Source: Bacteroidaceae bacterium (GTDB lineage: Bacteria > Bacteroidota > Bacteroidia > Bacteroidales > Bacteroidaceae). From it: DNA of 48,159 nucleotides. Numbering within the stretch: position 1 is the first letter of the stretch; the number at the start of each line of letters is the position of its first letter. Location of the stretch: the NCBI GenBank assembly GCA_024398405.1, contig JAKSJE010000005.1:1-48159 (forward strand). Reading direction: 5' to 3'. The notes beneath the pieces were generated by a model. That model was given only the letters and a program-made list of their open reading frames with translations, was not told the DNA's origin and ran no database searches. The position numbers and the translations under genes were made by a program. Shown here in pieces: positions 10,301 through 19,088 of the stretch.

Positions 10301-11506
10301 GTGAAGACCGTCAGTGCGGAACACACCGCAGCCGTCGGTCGCTATCCAGTAATTAAGGTGCTTATCAACTTTGATTGATGTTATGCTCGTAGCGTTCAGT
10401 CCGTCATTGTCAGGAGATATGGCATGATAACGGAACGTGTCGGAGTGTGATGGCATCACCATAAGTCCTTTCTGCAGAAGTCCTATCAGCAGATTACCAT
10501 CACTGTCCATCTCCATGCACTTCACCTTACCGAATTCCAGACTGAACATCGTAGCCGGCATATCATACTTGACGAGGGAGAATCCGTTGGATTGTCCTGA
10601 GAGTTCCCAAATGCCACGGCTATCAGTTCCGACAATGACTTTGTGTTCCTTGTTCTCAATCAGGCAGCTGACAGGAGCGCCCAAGGCTGATGATTCCTCT
10701 ATGTAGCCAATCGACCCGCTTCTTCCGCCGTCTCTGTCGTTATAGACGAAGAGTCCTGATCTCGCACCGAAGAATAACGTTCCCTTGCTTTCGCACACAC
10801 TTTCGAATATAGCAAATGAGTACTTCTGCTGAGTGTCAGGTTCGATGTCGATATGTATCTGTTTCATGGTGCTCATGTCGAAGGCGCGAATCTTGTTCTG
10901 CATGTCACTAATCCAAAGCCTGTTCTTGGAGTCAACGTAAGACATGAAGACGAATTCCGCATTGAGTACAGAACTGATCTTTGCCGTCTCGCCTTCATCG
11001 ACCGTAAGTGACCTGACGTTAAGCACGAACACACCGGCTCCCTCGGTAAAGACCAGTTTGCAGTCAGTCTTGGGATAGTTCTCAACACCTCCAATGGAAT
11101 AGCCTTTGTTACTCTTCTCCGCATCGTTAAGGTAGATACGTGTGAACACATCAGATGAAAGATCGTAGCAGAACAGCCCGCTAATCGTGCTGACCAGATA
11201 TTTCATCGGCGCAATTTCGTCAACACCATAAATGATGTCACTGATATTCCCACCGTTCTTCTTGTCTTTCAAGGAAATGTCATAGAACCCATAGCCGTCA
11301 AACACCTCCAGGGTAGAGGAGCCGGAAATCCAAGCAACACCACGTCCGTCAATGTCAATGCCACGAATGTCACTTGTCGTCAGACCATGTTGGGTGGTGT
11401 ACAGTCGTGGAATCTGCGCACATATATAATAAGGTGTAGCCAACAGAACGAAAATCAGAAGTGATCTCAACTGTCGGAAATGTAACATATGGTTGCCTCT
11501 TTTCAT
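7361..11506 (-). CDS. Hybrid two-component system regulator (XynR-like)
   Basis: The product is about 1381 aa in one chain. In order: signal sequence (ending YYICAQ); two beta-propellers of Reg_prop repeats (about 30-680); a Y_Y_Y domain (about 690-760); a transmembrane segment (about 770-790); HisKA with phospho-acceptor H826 in SITHELRTPL; HATPase; a receiver domain with phospho-acceptor D1167 in IVTDIRMSDG; and a C-terminal AraC-type HTH (about 1285-1375). Such sensors bind oligosaccharides in the periplasm and activate polysaccharide genes; the closest concept is XynR of P. bryantii. The open frame extends to 11539, but that ATG overlaps the promoter -7 element, so I chose Met at 11506; Met at 11488 is the alternative. 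It is divergent from the giant secreted proteins. Confidence 0.92.
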   Translation of the reverse strand: MKRGNHMLHFRQLRSLLIFVLLATPYYICAQIPRLYTTQHGLTTSDIRGIDIDGRGVAWISGSSTLEVFDGYGFYDISLKDKKNGGNISDIIYGVDEIAPMKYLVSTISGLFCYDLSSDVFTRIYLNDAEKSNKGYSIGGVENYPKTDCKLVFTEGAGVFVLNVRSLTVDEGETAKISSVLNAEFVFMSYVDSKNRLWISDMQNKIRAFDMSTMKQIHIDIEPDTQQKYSFAIFESVCESKGTLFFGARSGLFVYNDRDGGRSGSIGYIEESSALGAPVSCLIENKEHKVIVGTDSRGIWELSGQSNGFSLVKYDMPATMFSLEFGKVKCMEMDSDGNLLIGLLQKGLMVMPSHSDTFRYHAISPDNDGLNATSITSIKVDKHLNYWIATDGCGVFRTDGLHLATAQPVNAGLKSLLVQSVVVDRNQNIWVGSYGGGVQCYHNGEFVTPEALSPLSDGMVMALAYDSVSNNLVIGLNGMGVYTYDIQTEKLQHIGTEIVPNPWITALFIDNDKGRTLYVGTTNGLFYMSPVTGSHDEIRYDSLNSSAVQCIDKIGDDILIGTNEALLTYNLKSGQRKTLIDGKRIMAIEQTAADCWVSVSDGIESIDKKTFKRTTYNSIGGFYLGEFHRGCSVHPVPDDILFGGDNGIICFTPSLVKQHVTMDKSIVFTQMQVGDEVLSAIPEEIRLPHDKNSFTLYFSVPNFSDPDRIRYQYILEGLESEWHTCKGHPEISCLSVPSGHYTLHVKAFDESDPDSFQETSVDVLISAPWYASFWAWLVYVSVLLFVAYHFYEAYKSRLRQREVIRQAIANEQMKEARLRMFTSITHELRTPLTMIVSPLNQLSSSYSDPVIRNLCNVMRRNCDRLLNIVKQITDIRHIDSGQMRLHCQEVDFIKYADGIFTTFKANSVLKNVSFIVENTENIINVWIDTIQFEKILVNLLSNAFKFTPNGGKIIVRTTVVSYECGKKLEVRVYNSGSHIDSKDIPNIFERFFQGSNSMKAEADGKRYEGSGIGLNLAHELITMHHGDISVHNVEPDGVEFVLHVPLGNSHLDEGDLYVPEDDVCETKADDLEVISADDLNAAEGQLTAVNDGIIADEVNESVDGVTENAQEEAEKNHQTVLVVDDDRELCEYISKELGRYYNTIVAFSGNSAWQVVLKQRPDVIVTDIRMSDGDGLELCKRVKTNPETDYIPVIMLTSENGEESQIRSLNLRVDHFLSKPFNLILLRGAIGQVISVRENLRQRINRKDMSNDFESISMDSADDKLFLRINEQLMKHLDESDFGVEKLADHVGISRVHLNRKMKEKYGVSPRQFIKSFKLKQAAYLLIHNNVNVSEVVYKLGFSSHSFFTSSFHDYFGMTPKEFVTKYADNLDDETLKKLLE

Positions 11507-11756
11507 TCTATGTAACGTTATTCGTCCGCGAAGGTACATTCTTTTTTTGACTTTTCAAGAGATTCATAAGTTTTTTTTGCGAAAAATGTTACACTGCTGA
11601 CATTTATTTGAGACGTTACATTTGATATCCACCTAAGTACCAACGAAAAACGTTTGTCTTTACTACATATCACCTAATGCGTTCAATAACGACAGATAGC
11701 ACCATTTGTGCAACCGATATAGCATAAAAATACCATTTCTGAACTATATGTTACAT
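11480..11756. promoter_or_regulatory. Cluster of five AYGTTACAY motifs, candidate HTCS operator
   Basis: ATGTTACAT or ACGTTACAT occurs at 11480-11488 (minus), 11510-11518 (minus), 11613-11621 (plus) and 11748-11756 (plus). ATGTTACA occurs at 11586-11593 (plus). The sites surround both divergent promoters and point away from each other. Related TGTTACG sites occur twice before the enzyme operon (19534 and 19555) and once before the GH10-CE1 gene. Binding by the HTCS is an inference. Confidence 0.45.
11529..11558 (-). promoter_or_regulatory. HTCS gene promoter
   Basis: On the minus strand: TTG at 11556-11558, a 19-bp spacer, then TACCTTCG at 11529-11536. The -7 element covers the codons right after the first in-frame ATG (11537-11539), so transcription would begin downstream of that ATG. 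This decides for a later start codon. Confidence 0.65.
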
Positions 11757-11782
11757 CTATGACAAAATTTGTTTCGCAATTA

Positions 11783-11814
11783 TTGTGCGCTTTACCCATA
11801 AATTGCTAACTTTG
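11783..11814 (+). promoter_or_regulatory. Promoter of the first giant secreted protein
   Basis: TTG at 11783-11785, a 21-bp spacer, then TAACTTTG at 11807-11814, about 52 bp before the ATG at 11866. An ATG at 11785 is in frame but lies upstream of the -7 element, so it cannot be the start. Confidence 0.7.
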
Positions 11815-11865
11815 CGCCCAGATTTTTTTTATCCTTATTTATTAACAACTTTAAAACAAAAGTCT

Positions 11866-14800
11866 ATGAAAAAGTATTTTACTTTGATTGCTGCGTTAGG
11901 CCTCTCCGTGATGGCTTATGCGCAGGAACCGACTATGCCGGACTTTTCCGGTGTAGAGCCTGGGACTGATGTCTCTTCGCTCATCAACTGGGGCGACTAC
12001 GACGGAAAGTGGAGTGCAGGCAGCTACCTGAAGGACGGCGCCGTGACTCAGACTCCTTACGAGTCTCCTTGGTGGAAGGGCGACCAGCCGAACGAGTGCG
12101 CTGTCGACGGTGACCTCGACACCTATCCTATGCTGGGTTTCTACAACGACGGTGCTGCTGGTGATCATCTGATCAACATGTATCAGGTATTCCAGCTCCC
12201 TGCAGGTCTCTACACTTTCACTTTCAACGCAGTCTATCGTGAAGGTACACCTATCGACACATGGGCAAGTTACGTAGCAAAGAACCCTAAGAAGAACGCT
12301 CATTTCTACGTGACCACTCTCGAGACCAACGATCCAGAAGGTGCAGTCATCCGCGACTTCGACAAGGTCGTTCAGTCTCTGCCTTACTCTATCGTTACCG
12401 AATGCCTTTACGAAAGCGCTGATCAGGGCGCATCCTGGAAGACCGACGGCAGCTATGCGTTCATCGACGAGAACGGTGACACCACAAAGGTCGTTTTCTA
12501 CCCTAACTGTGACGAAGGTGCGGCTCTCCACTTCCTTGCCGGCAACTACGCTCACGAACTGAAGTTCATCCTCCTCAAGCCTGGCTATGTACGTCTCGGT
12601 ATCCGCAAGACAGCCAACATCTCTCAGGACTGGCTCGGATGGAGCAACATGAAGATTATCTATGAAGGTCCGGCAGACGAATCAGCAGAACTTGCGATGG
12701 CACAGTCTGACTATCAGGATGCAAGGGCAAAAGTGGAGGAACTCGAAAGTCGTGTGGATGCAGGTGGCTTCACAGCACTCGTAAGCATCATGGAAGACTA
12801 CCTCCTCGAGCTTGAGCCAGACGAGAACAACCTCGAAGAACTCGTTGCGGCAACAAAGGACCTCGACGAGAAGTATGAGGTATTCAGCAAGGCATTCGAG
12901 GCAGCTAACAACCTCGGCGACCTTGTCGCATCTTCAAATGACATGTACCTCTCTACTGACTTCGCAGGCAAAGAAGCATTCGGCCTTGCAATCGAAGCAG
13001 CTGCCGCAATCGCTTACGCAGAGTCAATCGAAAGTGCGGACGACTACACCAAGGCATTCGCTTCACTCTCAGCAGCACGCGCTACATACCTCAACAGCCA
13101 GGAAGTAGGCTCTATGGGTGAGAAGGACTTCACATCACTCATCAAACACCCTTGGTTCGTAAATCCTGAGAACACTCCTATCCTCATCGACAACCGTCGT
13201 GGCGACGGCACGAGGGTATGGGTCATCACTGAAAACGGTGAGCCATCAGAGGCATGGAACGAGCAGAAAGTTGCTTCTGGATGTACTGCAGTCAACAACG
13301 TGATTAACCCAGGTGCAGGTCGTCAGAACATTGTCTCCAAGGTTACCCTCTCAGCTGATGTCGAAGCGACCAACCAGTGGTACAAGGTCACTGCCTACAG
13401 TGACGGTTGGTCACCAGGCCTCAGCCTCAACTATCATGGTGGTCTGATTGGTCCTTCCGATGGTTGGAACTCAATCGCCAAGGGTACTATCGAGGTACAG
13501 CAGCATATCGTAGGTCTTCCAGAAGGTTACTACAGCCTCAAGGGTCTCATGAGAGGTAATCAGGGCGGCCAGACTTGGAACGGTGAAGCTCACAACATCT
13601 TCGCGAAGAACTCTGCCGGAGAAACCGTGAAGTCTCCTGTAGGCAACAAGGACTCCTACTATTCTCCACAGTATGGCTGGAATGAATGGAATGGCAACGT
13701 ATGGCAGGAGCACAAGACCTCCATCATCTCCGTTCCTGACGGTGAGCTCGTGATTGGTGCCCAGTCATCTATGGTCATGATCTCAACTGGTTTCCGTCTC
13801 TTCTTCTACGGTACAGAACCTCCATTCGACGCAATGATTGAGGAAGACATCGCAAACGTACAGGAACAGCTCGAAACCAAGGCACTCTGGCTTGGTGACA
13901 AGGCGTTCGTTCAGAGCAAGCTCGACGCAATCGCAGGTCTCCGTCCATTGTCCTCAACAGCCGCATACGAACAGGCAATGGCTTATGCCAAGGAAGCAAC
14001 CGACTACATTCGCACTGCCGACGGTGTGATCTCCAAGTTCTCCGCAATCGACGACTACACCTCACTCCAGCTCAACTATGAGGAGACTGCTGACCAGTAT
14101 CTCATCCTCAACCCGGCTCTCAACTACGTGACTGCTCTCGAAGCAGGTGAGAACTCTACTTACAAGGATGCAGAGGAAGCAGGTAAGGTTTACAAAGCAT
14201 ACGCATCATATCTGAAGATGTATGACGCAGCAGCTGCTCTTCAGTCTGATGTTTACGCTCCAATCCTTGCAAAGCAGTCAGCTGACCTCAAGGCCAACTA
14301 CTCTAACGAGGAGACTCTCAAGGCATACGAGGAAGAACTCTCAGTTATCTATTCTCAGGAAGTTATCAAGGCTCTCGGTGGTGACAAGGCTACAGAGCAG
14401 AACCCAATCAACGTGACAGTCCTCCTCAACAACCCTAACTTCGACGGAACAGGTGGTTGGTCAGGCACAACTCCTTCACAGAACGAATACGGTGCAGGTC
14501 GTCACGTCGCTGAAATCTGGAACCAGGCTACATTCAACATGTACCAGACTGTAAAGGGTCTTCCAGCAGGTGCTTACAAGCTTACGGTCAATGCTCTCTA
14601 CCGTGACGGTAACGGTTCTTCAGACCTCCAGAAGTGCTATGACACATGGATGGCTTGCGGTCAGGACAAGAGCAAGTGGGAGAACCAGAATGCTCTCCTT
14701 TACATGAGGACAAGCTATGCACAGTCTTCTGAAGCTGTCACTTCAGTTTGTGACACTGAGGAAACTGCTCTCTCATTCCCTGGTGGCTTCAAGATCACAG

Positions 14801-15309
14801 ACGCAGGTTACACAGTTGGAAACAACGGTACATTCCTTCTCTTCGAGGAACTCACAGATGAGGATAAGGCTACAGTAGTAGGTGAAGACGGTACCATCTT
14901 CTACGATGCTGACAAGACTTACAAACCAGAAGGTGGTAACTTCCAGTATCCATTCGATGGTCGCGTTTACGACGCAGACAGCACAGCACTCTACTTCCCT
15001 GAGTCAATGACAGGTGCAATCCTCCGATTCAACAAGGGTGAGTACGCACTTGAGACTTCTCTCGTAGTCGCCAACGACGGTGACAACATGGATCTCGGTA
15101 TCCAGAAGCTCAAGGGCTTCAACGGTGACTGGGTAATCTTCTCTAACTTCCAGCTCTTCTACCTCGGTAAGGCTACTCCGACTTCTATCTCAGGTATCGC
15201 ATCTGTAGAAGACAACGCCACTAAGGTTTACAACCTCGCAGGCCAGGCTGTCGGCAACGGCTTCAAGGGTATCGTAATCAAGAACGGCGTGAAGGTTCTC
15301 AACAAATAA
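11866..15309 (+). CDS. Giant secreted protein with triplicated beta-sandwich modules and C-terminal tag
   Basis: The 1147-aa product starts with signal peptide MKKYFTLIAALGLSVMAYAQ. Three related modules, each marked by (Y)Q-x-LPxGxY followed by a strand and often YRdG, centre near residues 112, 552 and 900. They resemble galactose-binding-like (carbohydrate-binding) sandwiches. Between them are helical spacers rich in A, E, K and Y (about 275-425 and 655-870). The C terminus is YNLAGQAVG plus GIVIKNGVKVLNK, a module shared with four other proteins in the window. No catalytic motif is seen. Codon choice (GGT, CTC, AAC, GAA) is strongly skewed, suggesting high expression. It is a paralogue of the next gene and divergent from the HTCS. 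A role in surface xylan binding is inferred from context only. Confidence 0.85.
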   Translation: MKKYFTLIAALGLSVMAYAQEPTMPDFSGVEPGTDVSSLINWGDYDGKWSAGSYLKDGAVTQTPYESPWWKGDQPNECAVDGDLDTYPMLGFYNDGAAGDHLINMYQVFQLPAGLYTFTFNAVYREGTPIDTWASYVAKNPKKNAHFYVTTLETNDPEGAVIRDFDKVVQSLPYSIVTECLYESADQGASWKTDGSYAFIDENGDTTKVVFYPNCDEGAALHFLAGNYAHELKFILLKPGYVRLGIRKTANISQDWLGWSNMKIIYEGPADESAELAMAQSDYQDARAKVEELESRVDAGGFTALVSIMEDYLLELEPDENNLEELVAATKDLDEKYEVFSKAFEAANNLGDLVASSNDMYLSTDFAGKEAFGLAIEAAAAIAYAESIESADDYTKAFASLSAARATYLNSQEVGSMGEKDFTSLIKHPWFVNPENTPILIDNRRGDGTRVWVITENGEPSEAWNEQKVASGCTAVNNVINPGAGRQNIVSKVTLSADVEATNQWYKVTAYSDGWSPGLSLNYHGGLIGPSDGWNSIAKGTIEVQQHIVGLPEGYYSLKGLMRGNQGGQTWNGEAHNIFAKNSAGETVKSPVGNKDSYYSPQYGWNEWNGNVWQEHKTSIISVPDGELVIGAQSSMVMISTGFRLFFYGTEPPFDAMIEEDIANVQEQLETKALWLGDKAFVQSKLDAIAGLRPLSSTAAYEQAMAYAKEATDYIRTADGVISKFSAIDDYTSLQLNYEETADQYLILNPALNYVTALEAGENSTYKDAEEAGKVYKAYASYLKMYDAAAALQSDVYAPILAKQSADLKANYSNEETLKAYEEELSVIYSQEVIKALGGDKATEQNPINVTVLLNNPNFDGTGGWSGTTPSQNEYGAGRHVAEIWNQATFNMYQTVKGLPAGAYKLTVNALYRDGNGSSDLQKCYDTWMACGQDKSKWENQNALLYMRTSYAQSSEAVTSVCDTEETALSFPGGFKITDAGYTVGNNGTFLLFEELTDEDKATVVGEDGTIFYDADKTYKPEGGNFQYPFDGRVYDADSTALYFPESMTGAILRFNKGEYALETSLVVANDGDNMDLGIQKLKGFNGDWVIFSNFQLFYLGKATPTSISGIASVEDNATKVYNLAGQAVGNGFKGIVIKNGVKVLNK

Positions 15310-15352
15310 GAAACACCGAACACGACTCTCCGCCAAGGAGGGAATCAATAGT

Positions 15353-15388
15353 AAGACCGCCCGGCAATCATGCCGGGCGGTCTTTTTT
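15353..15388 (+). terminator. Strong intrinsic terminator
   Basis: A perfect 13-bp GC-rich stem (15353-15365 with 15372-15384), a six-base loop AATCAT, and a T-run overlapping the stem end (15383-15388). It lies 44 bp after the stop codon and isolates the first giant gene from the second. Confidence 0.93.
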
Positions 15389-15464
15389 CACACATTCGAG
15401 TGGCTGACTACGGATTTTTACACTATTTGTATCATAAATTACAATCCGATTATACAAAAAGAGG

Positions 15465-15472
15465 TAATTTCG
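15465..15472 (+). promoter_or_regulatory. Probable -7 promoter element of the second giant protein
   Basis: TAATTTCG lies 48 bp upstream of the ATG at 15521, similar to the spacing for the first paralogue. No convincing -33 element is seen, so this is weaker than its neighbour. Confidence 0.45.
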
Positions 15473-15520
15473 CGATTGTTTATCATTTACATCGCTTTAA
15501 TCACTTAATCACAAACCAAC

Positions 15521-18500
15521 ATGAAAAAACTATTTACTTTCGTTTGTGCACTATGCCTCACAGCGACGGCGTTGGCACAAAGTTCCTGGAAAGAAGGCCA
15601 GGAAATCACAAGTGAGTTGAGTTGGGGGAACCTCAGTTTCCAAGCCGACCCGGTGACCGACTGGATTTACACGGGCGAGGGAGGGAGTGTCACACTGACG
15701 GGAGGACTCTCGGAAGTCTATGACGGAGCCAACTGCGACCTCTACCAGATTATCTACATGCCGGCAGGTATGTACGAAGTGACCTGCCAGGGTTACTACC
15801 GCTGGGGAACCTCATGGGATGAGGACCCTAACCAGTACGGCAAAGACGCATGGGAGAACAACGCGTTCCTCCGTGTGTCAACAGGCAAGTACGACATCGA
15901 AAGCGAGGAATTCACTGAAGACCGCAGTTTCCAGAACCCGCTGATGCCACGCCTCTTCGAAGAGTGCTACACACGTCTTTTCGAAGATACCGACACCACT
16001 CACAACGAGGCAGGTGAAGTAGTCTATAACGCAGGCTGGAACATGAGCGACGGACAATACAGCCAGAACGGCCTCGGAGGCCGCTGGGCACCTTGCTCCA
16101 TCCCGGGCTCACTCGTATGGTTCCAGCAGGGCAAGTACAGTCCGTACAACGACGGTCAGGGTGTGAAATACAACACCGTGAAGTTCTTCCTGCTTGAAGA
16201 CGGATACGTCAAAGTGGGCGTACAGAAACTGAAGGCAAAGAGCGCCGACTCATTCATGGCAACCAACTTCCGGATGTACTATCAGGGTGAGGCAGGTGAG
16301 GCAGCACAGCTCGCGCTTGCGCTCGAGGACCTCGACGAGATCATGAACAAGGCGGTAGCATTCTCAGAGACCATCCGCGACGCCGGCTACGGCTCACTCG
16401 CCACCTTCCTCTTCGACGCCACACTCGAGCTCGACTATGACCAGGACGACCTCGAAAGTGTCCAGAACGCAGTGGCACAGATGAAAGCGACCTACGCCGC
16501 CTACGAAGGCTATCTCGCCAAGGCCAACCAGCTGACCGCCCTCATCAAGGCAGTGGGCGACATACTCGCATCGACAGACTACAAGAACAAGGCAGACCTC
16601 CAGGCAGCATACGACAAGGCCGTGGCTGTGGCTGAGGACGGCAACGGAGAGGAGGAGATGATGCTTGACGGTCCTGAGGACTATGGCAAGGCCTATGAGG
16701 AACTCAGCAAGGCGCGTACCGCATACATCATGGGACAAGACCCTGTTGACGGAGCCATCAACCTCTCCACACTCATCACCACACCATTCTTCGTCGATAC
16801 GAAGTACACTCCACAGTGGAACGCCTCGGCAAATGCCTACCAGTTCCCGCTTCAGGAACTCGAAGACACATGGGCCAACATCCAGGAGCAAGGCTATAGC
16901 GAGGCCCTGGGCGAACACCCGGACTGGATACCGGTAGCAAACGACTTCAAGCTCTATCAGGGCGAGGAACCGGACAACCAGTGGATTATGAAGTCAACCA
17001 CATGGCACGGCGGCGGAGCCATCGGCATCACGATGCAGCACGGCTATCCCGCACTCGGTGGCTGGACAGCAGAGCCAAGCGGCAATCCGGAGCTCCTCTA
17101 CCAGCACATCACAGACCTGCCAAACGGATTCTACAGCATGAGCGCACTGATGTGCAACGCAGGCGCAGACCTCTCCGACCTACAGTACGCCTACATCGAA
17201 TCCACCAACGGCACAGAAATCAAGAAACTCTCAGTCAAGGGCAATCCTTGGTGGGGCGGAAACAAAGAGCAGTGGCGCGCCACCGTATGGGAGAAACTCC
17301 AGACAGGCATGATAGAGGTCAGCGACGGACGTGTCACCATCGGTACGGCATCCGACGCCTTCTACGCCTCAACCGGCTTCCAGCTCTACTACTACGGAGA
17401 GACACCTGACTTCGACCAGATGATCAAGCCACAGCTCGACGCGGCATACGCGGCCATCGAGAACCAGCTCACATGGGGCGGCGACATCAAGGCAGCGACA
17501 GCCATGCTGGCGGAAATCCAGATGCCTATCGTAAGCTACGAGGCATACACGGCAGCACAGGCAAAGGTGACAGAGGCCATGGCTTACATCAAAAACGCCT
17601 ACAACACCATCAACGCGTTCACCGCACTCGACAGCTACATCGCCATGCAGCTCAACTACGAGGAGGGAACTGACAACTACCTCATCCTCGATCCTGCAAT
17701 CAACTACGTCCTCAACCTCGGCGAAGGCGAGAACGACACCTACAAGGACGCCATCGCGGCTAATGCGGTATTAGCCTCATACAGAGACTACATGACCATA
17801 CGCGAGAAGGCAGCGACCTATGACTCAGAAGAGATCAACGGCCTGCTCAGCAGCCAGGCATCCGTACTCAAGGCCAAGTATTCCTCAGTCGAGGAACTTG
17901 AGGCCTACATGGGCGCACTCCAGACACCAATCAACAGAGCCATCTTCGCAGAGCTCGGAGCAGATAAGGCAAGCGAGAGCAATCCTGTCGAAGTGTCAGC
18001 TCTCATCGTCAATCCCGCATTCACACAGGGACCTAACACCGGCTGGACCGGCGAACTCCTCGAAGGCGGAAGCGTCGGTGCCTCATGCAACGAATACGGC
18101 CGTGACATGGCGGAGATCTGGAACCAGGGTCCGTTCGACTTCTATCAGGTAATCCGCTCACTCCCTGCCGGCGCATACGAAGTCAAGGTGAGAGGACTCT
18201 ACCGCGACGGTGGCGATCCAGGAAGCGCCACAGGCGGTCCATACTACAACTGGTGGTACATGGCTGCATGCGAGATGGAGTTCTGGGATAACAAGAACGC
18301 GGTGCTCTACGCTGACAACGGTCAGGCAGTGAGGACCGACTATATCAAGTCAATCTGCGACGGCCAGTTCTACGAGCCTTCATTCATGGGCTTCTACTCA
18401 ATTCCTGACGCAGGATACACAGTGGGAAACAACGGTCAGGTGCTCTTCTTCGATGAGCTTACCGACGAGGACCGTCAGGGAATGATCGACCCGGAGACCG

Positions 18501-18907
18501 GCGAGATATTCTATGACAACAACATCGACCTCAACAACCCAGCATATCCATACGACTCCAAGGTGGTTGACGGTGACGAGACATACTGGTACCCAACATC
18601 CATGGCAGGTGTCTATCACCGCATGAAGATGAATCCGGAAGTATGGTGGAACTCAGTCCAGATCATGGTCGAGGACGGAGGCAACCTCCGCATCGGTATC
18701 CGCAAGGACAAGGCAATCGGCGGCGACTGGATTATCTGCGACCAATTCCAGCTGTTCTACCTCGGCACGAAGGTACCGACCGACATCCAGACCCTCCCAG
18801 CCACAGCAGACAAGGAAGGCATTATCTACAACCTCGCCGGCCAGGCAGTTGGCAAGGGCTACAAGGGTGTCGTCATCAAGGACGGCAAGAAGTACCTCAA
18901 CAAATAG
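15521..18907 (+). CDS. Second giant secreted protein, tandem paralogue, with C-terminal tag
   Basis: The 1128-aa product has signal peptide MKKLFTFVCALCLTATALAQ. It repeats the architecture of the preceding gene: YQ...MPAGMY near residue 80, LPNGFY near 533 and LPAGAY near 881, with helical linkers between. Several stretches align directly with the paralogue, such as LNYEEGTDNYLILDPAINYV against LNYEETADQYLILNPALNYV. The C terminus YNLAGQAVG / GVVIKDGKKYLNK is nearly identical. Codon choice differs: this gene favours GGC, GCC and GAG where the paralogue favours GGT, GCA and GAA, so the duplication is not recent or expression pressure differs. It is transcribed alone between a terminator and a promoter. 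The function is unknown; surface glycan binding is the leading idea. Confidence 0.85.
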   Translation: MKKLFTFVCALCLTATALAQSSWKEGQEITSELSWGNLSFQADPVTDWIYTGEGGSVTLTGGLSEVYDGANCDLYQIIYMPAGMYEVTCQGYYRWGTSWDEDPNQYGKDAWENNAFLRVSTGKYDIESEEFTEDRSFQNPLMPRLFEECYTRLFEDTDTTHNEAGEVVYNAGWNMSDGQYSQNGLGGRWAPCSIPGSLVWFQQGKYSPYNDGQGVKYNTVKFFLLEDGYVKVGVQKLKAKSADSFMATNFRMYYQGEAGEAAQLALALEDLDEIMNKAVAFSETIRDAGYGSLATFLFDATLELDYDQDDLESVQNAVAQMKATYAAYEGYLAKANQLTALIKAVGDILASTDYKNKADLQAAYDKAVAVAEDGNGEEEMMLDGPEDYGKAYEELSKARTAYIMGQDPVDGAINLSTLITTPFFVDTKYTPQWNASANAYQFPLQELEDTWANIQEQGYSEALGEHPDWIPVANDFKLYQGEEPDNQWIMKSTTWHGGGAIGITMQHGYPALGGWTAEPSGNPELLYQHITDLPNGFYSMSALMCNAGADLSDLQYAYIESTNGTEIKKLSVKGNPWWGGNKEQWRATVWEKLQTGMIEVSDGRVTIGTASDAFYASTGFQLYYYGETPDFDQMIKPQLDAAYAAIENQLTWGGDIKAATAMLAEIQMPIVSYEAYTAAQAKVTEAMAYIKNAYNTINAFTALDSYIAMQLNYEEGTDNYLILDPAINYVLNLGEGENDTYKDAIAANAVLASYRDYMTIREKAATYDSEEINGLLSSQASVLKAKYSSVEELEAYMGALQTPINRAIFAELGADKASESNPVEVSALIVNPAFTQGPNTGWTGELLEGGSVGASCNEYGRDMAEIWNQGPFDFYQVIRSLPAGAYEVKVRGLYRDGGDPGSATGGPYYNWWYMAACEMEFWDNKNAVLYADNGQAVRTDYIKSICDGQFYEPSFMGFYSIPDAGYTVGNNGQVLFFDELTDEDRQGMIDPETGEIFYDNNIDLNNPAYPYDSKVVDGDETYWYPTSMAGVYHRMKMNPEVWWNSVQIMVEDGGNLRIGIRKDKAIGGDWIICDQFQLFYLGTKVPTDIQTLPATADKEGIIYNLAGQAVGKGYKGVVIKDGKKYLNK

Positions 18908-18956
18908 CAGACACGTCACATAATCCTCCCACGGAGGAACGCGACACATTGATTAG

Positions 18957-18991
18957 AAAGCGTGTACCCAACATCGGTACACGCTTTTTTT
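18957..18991 (+). terminator. Intrinsic terminator
   Basis: A 12-bp stem AAAGCGTGTACC (18957-18968) / GGTACACGCTTT (18976-18987) with a seven-base loop and a run of seven T to 18991. It lies 49 bp after the stop of the second giant gene. Confidence 0.93.
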
Positions 18992-19088
18992 CATGGTCCG
19001 CCAACGCTCAGAAGTCCATGAGACAAGACTCATATAGCCGGAAGATCACACAGGCTGACTGTGATGACTACCGTCTTATACTATGAAT

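Noticed and set aside
11785-11865. Upstream start for the first giant protein
   Set aside because: The ATG at 11785 lies upstream of the promoter -7 element, and the extension disrupts the signal peptide.
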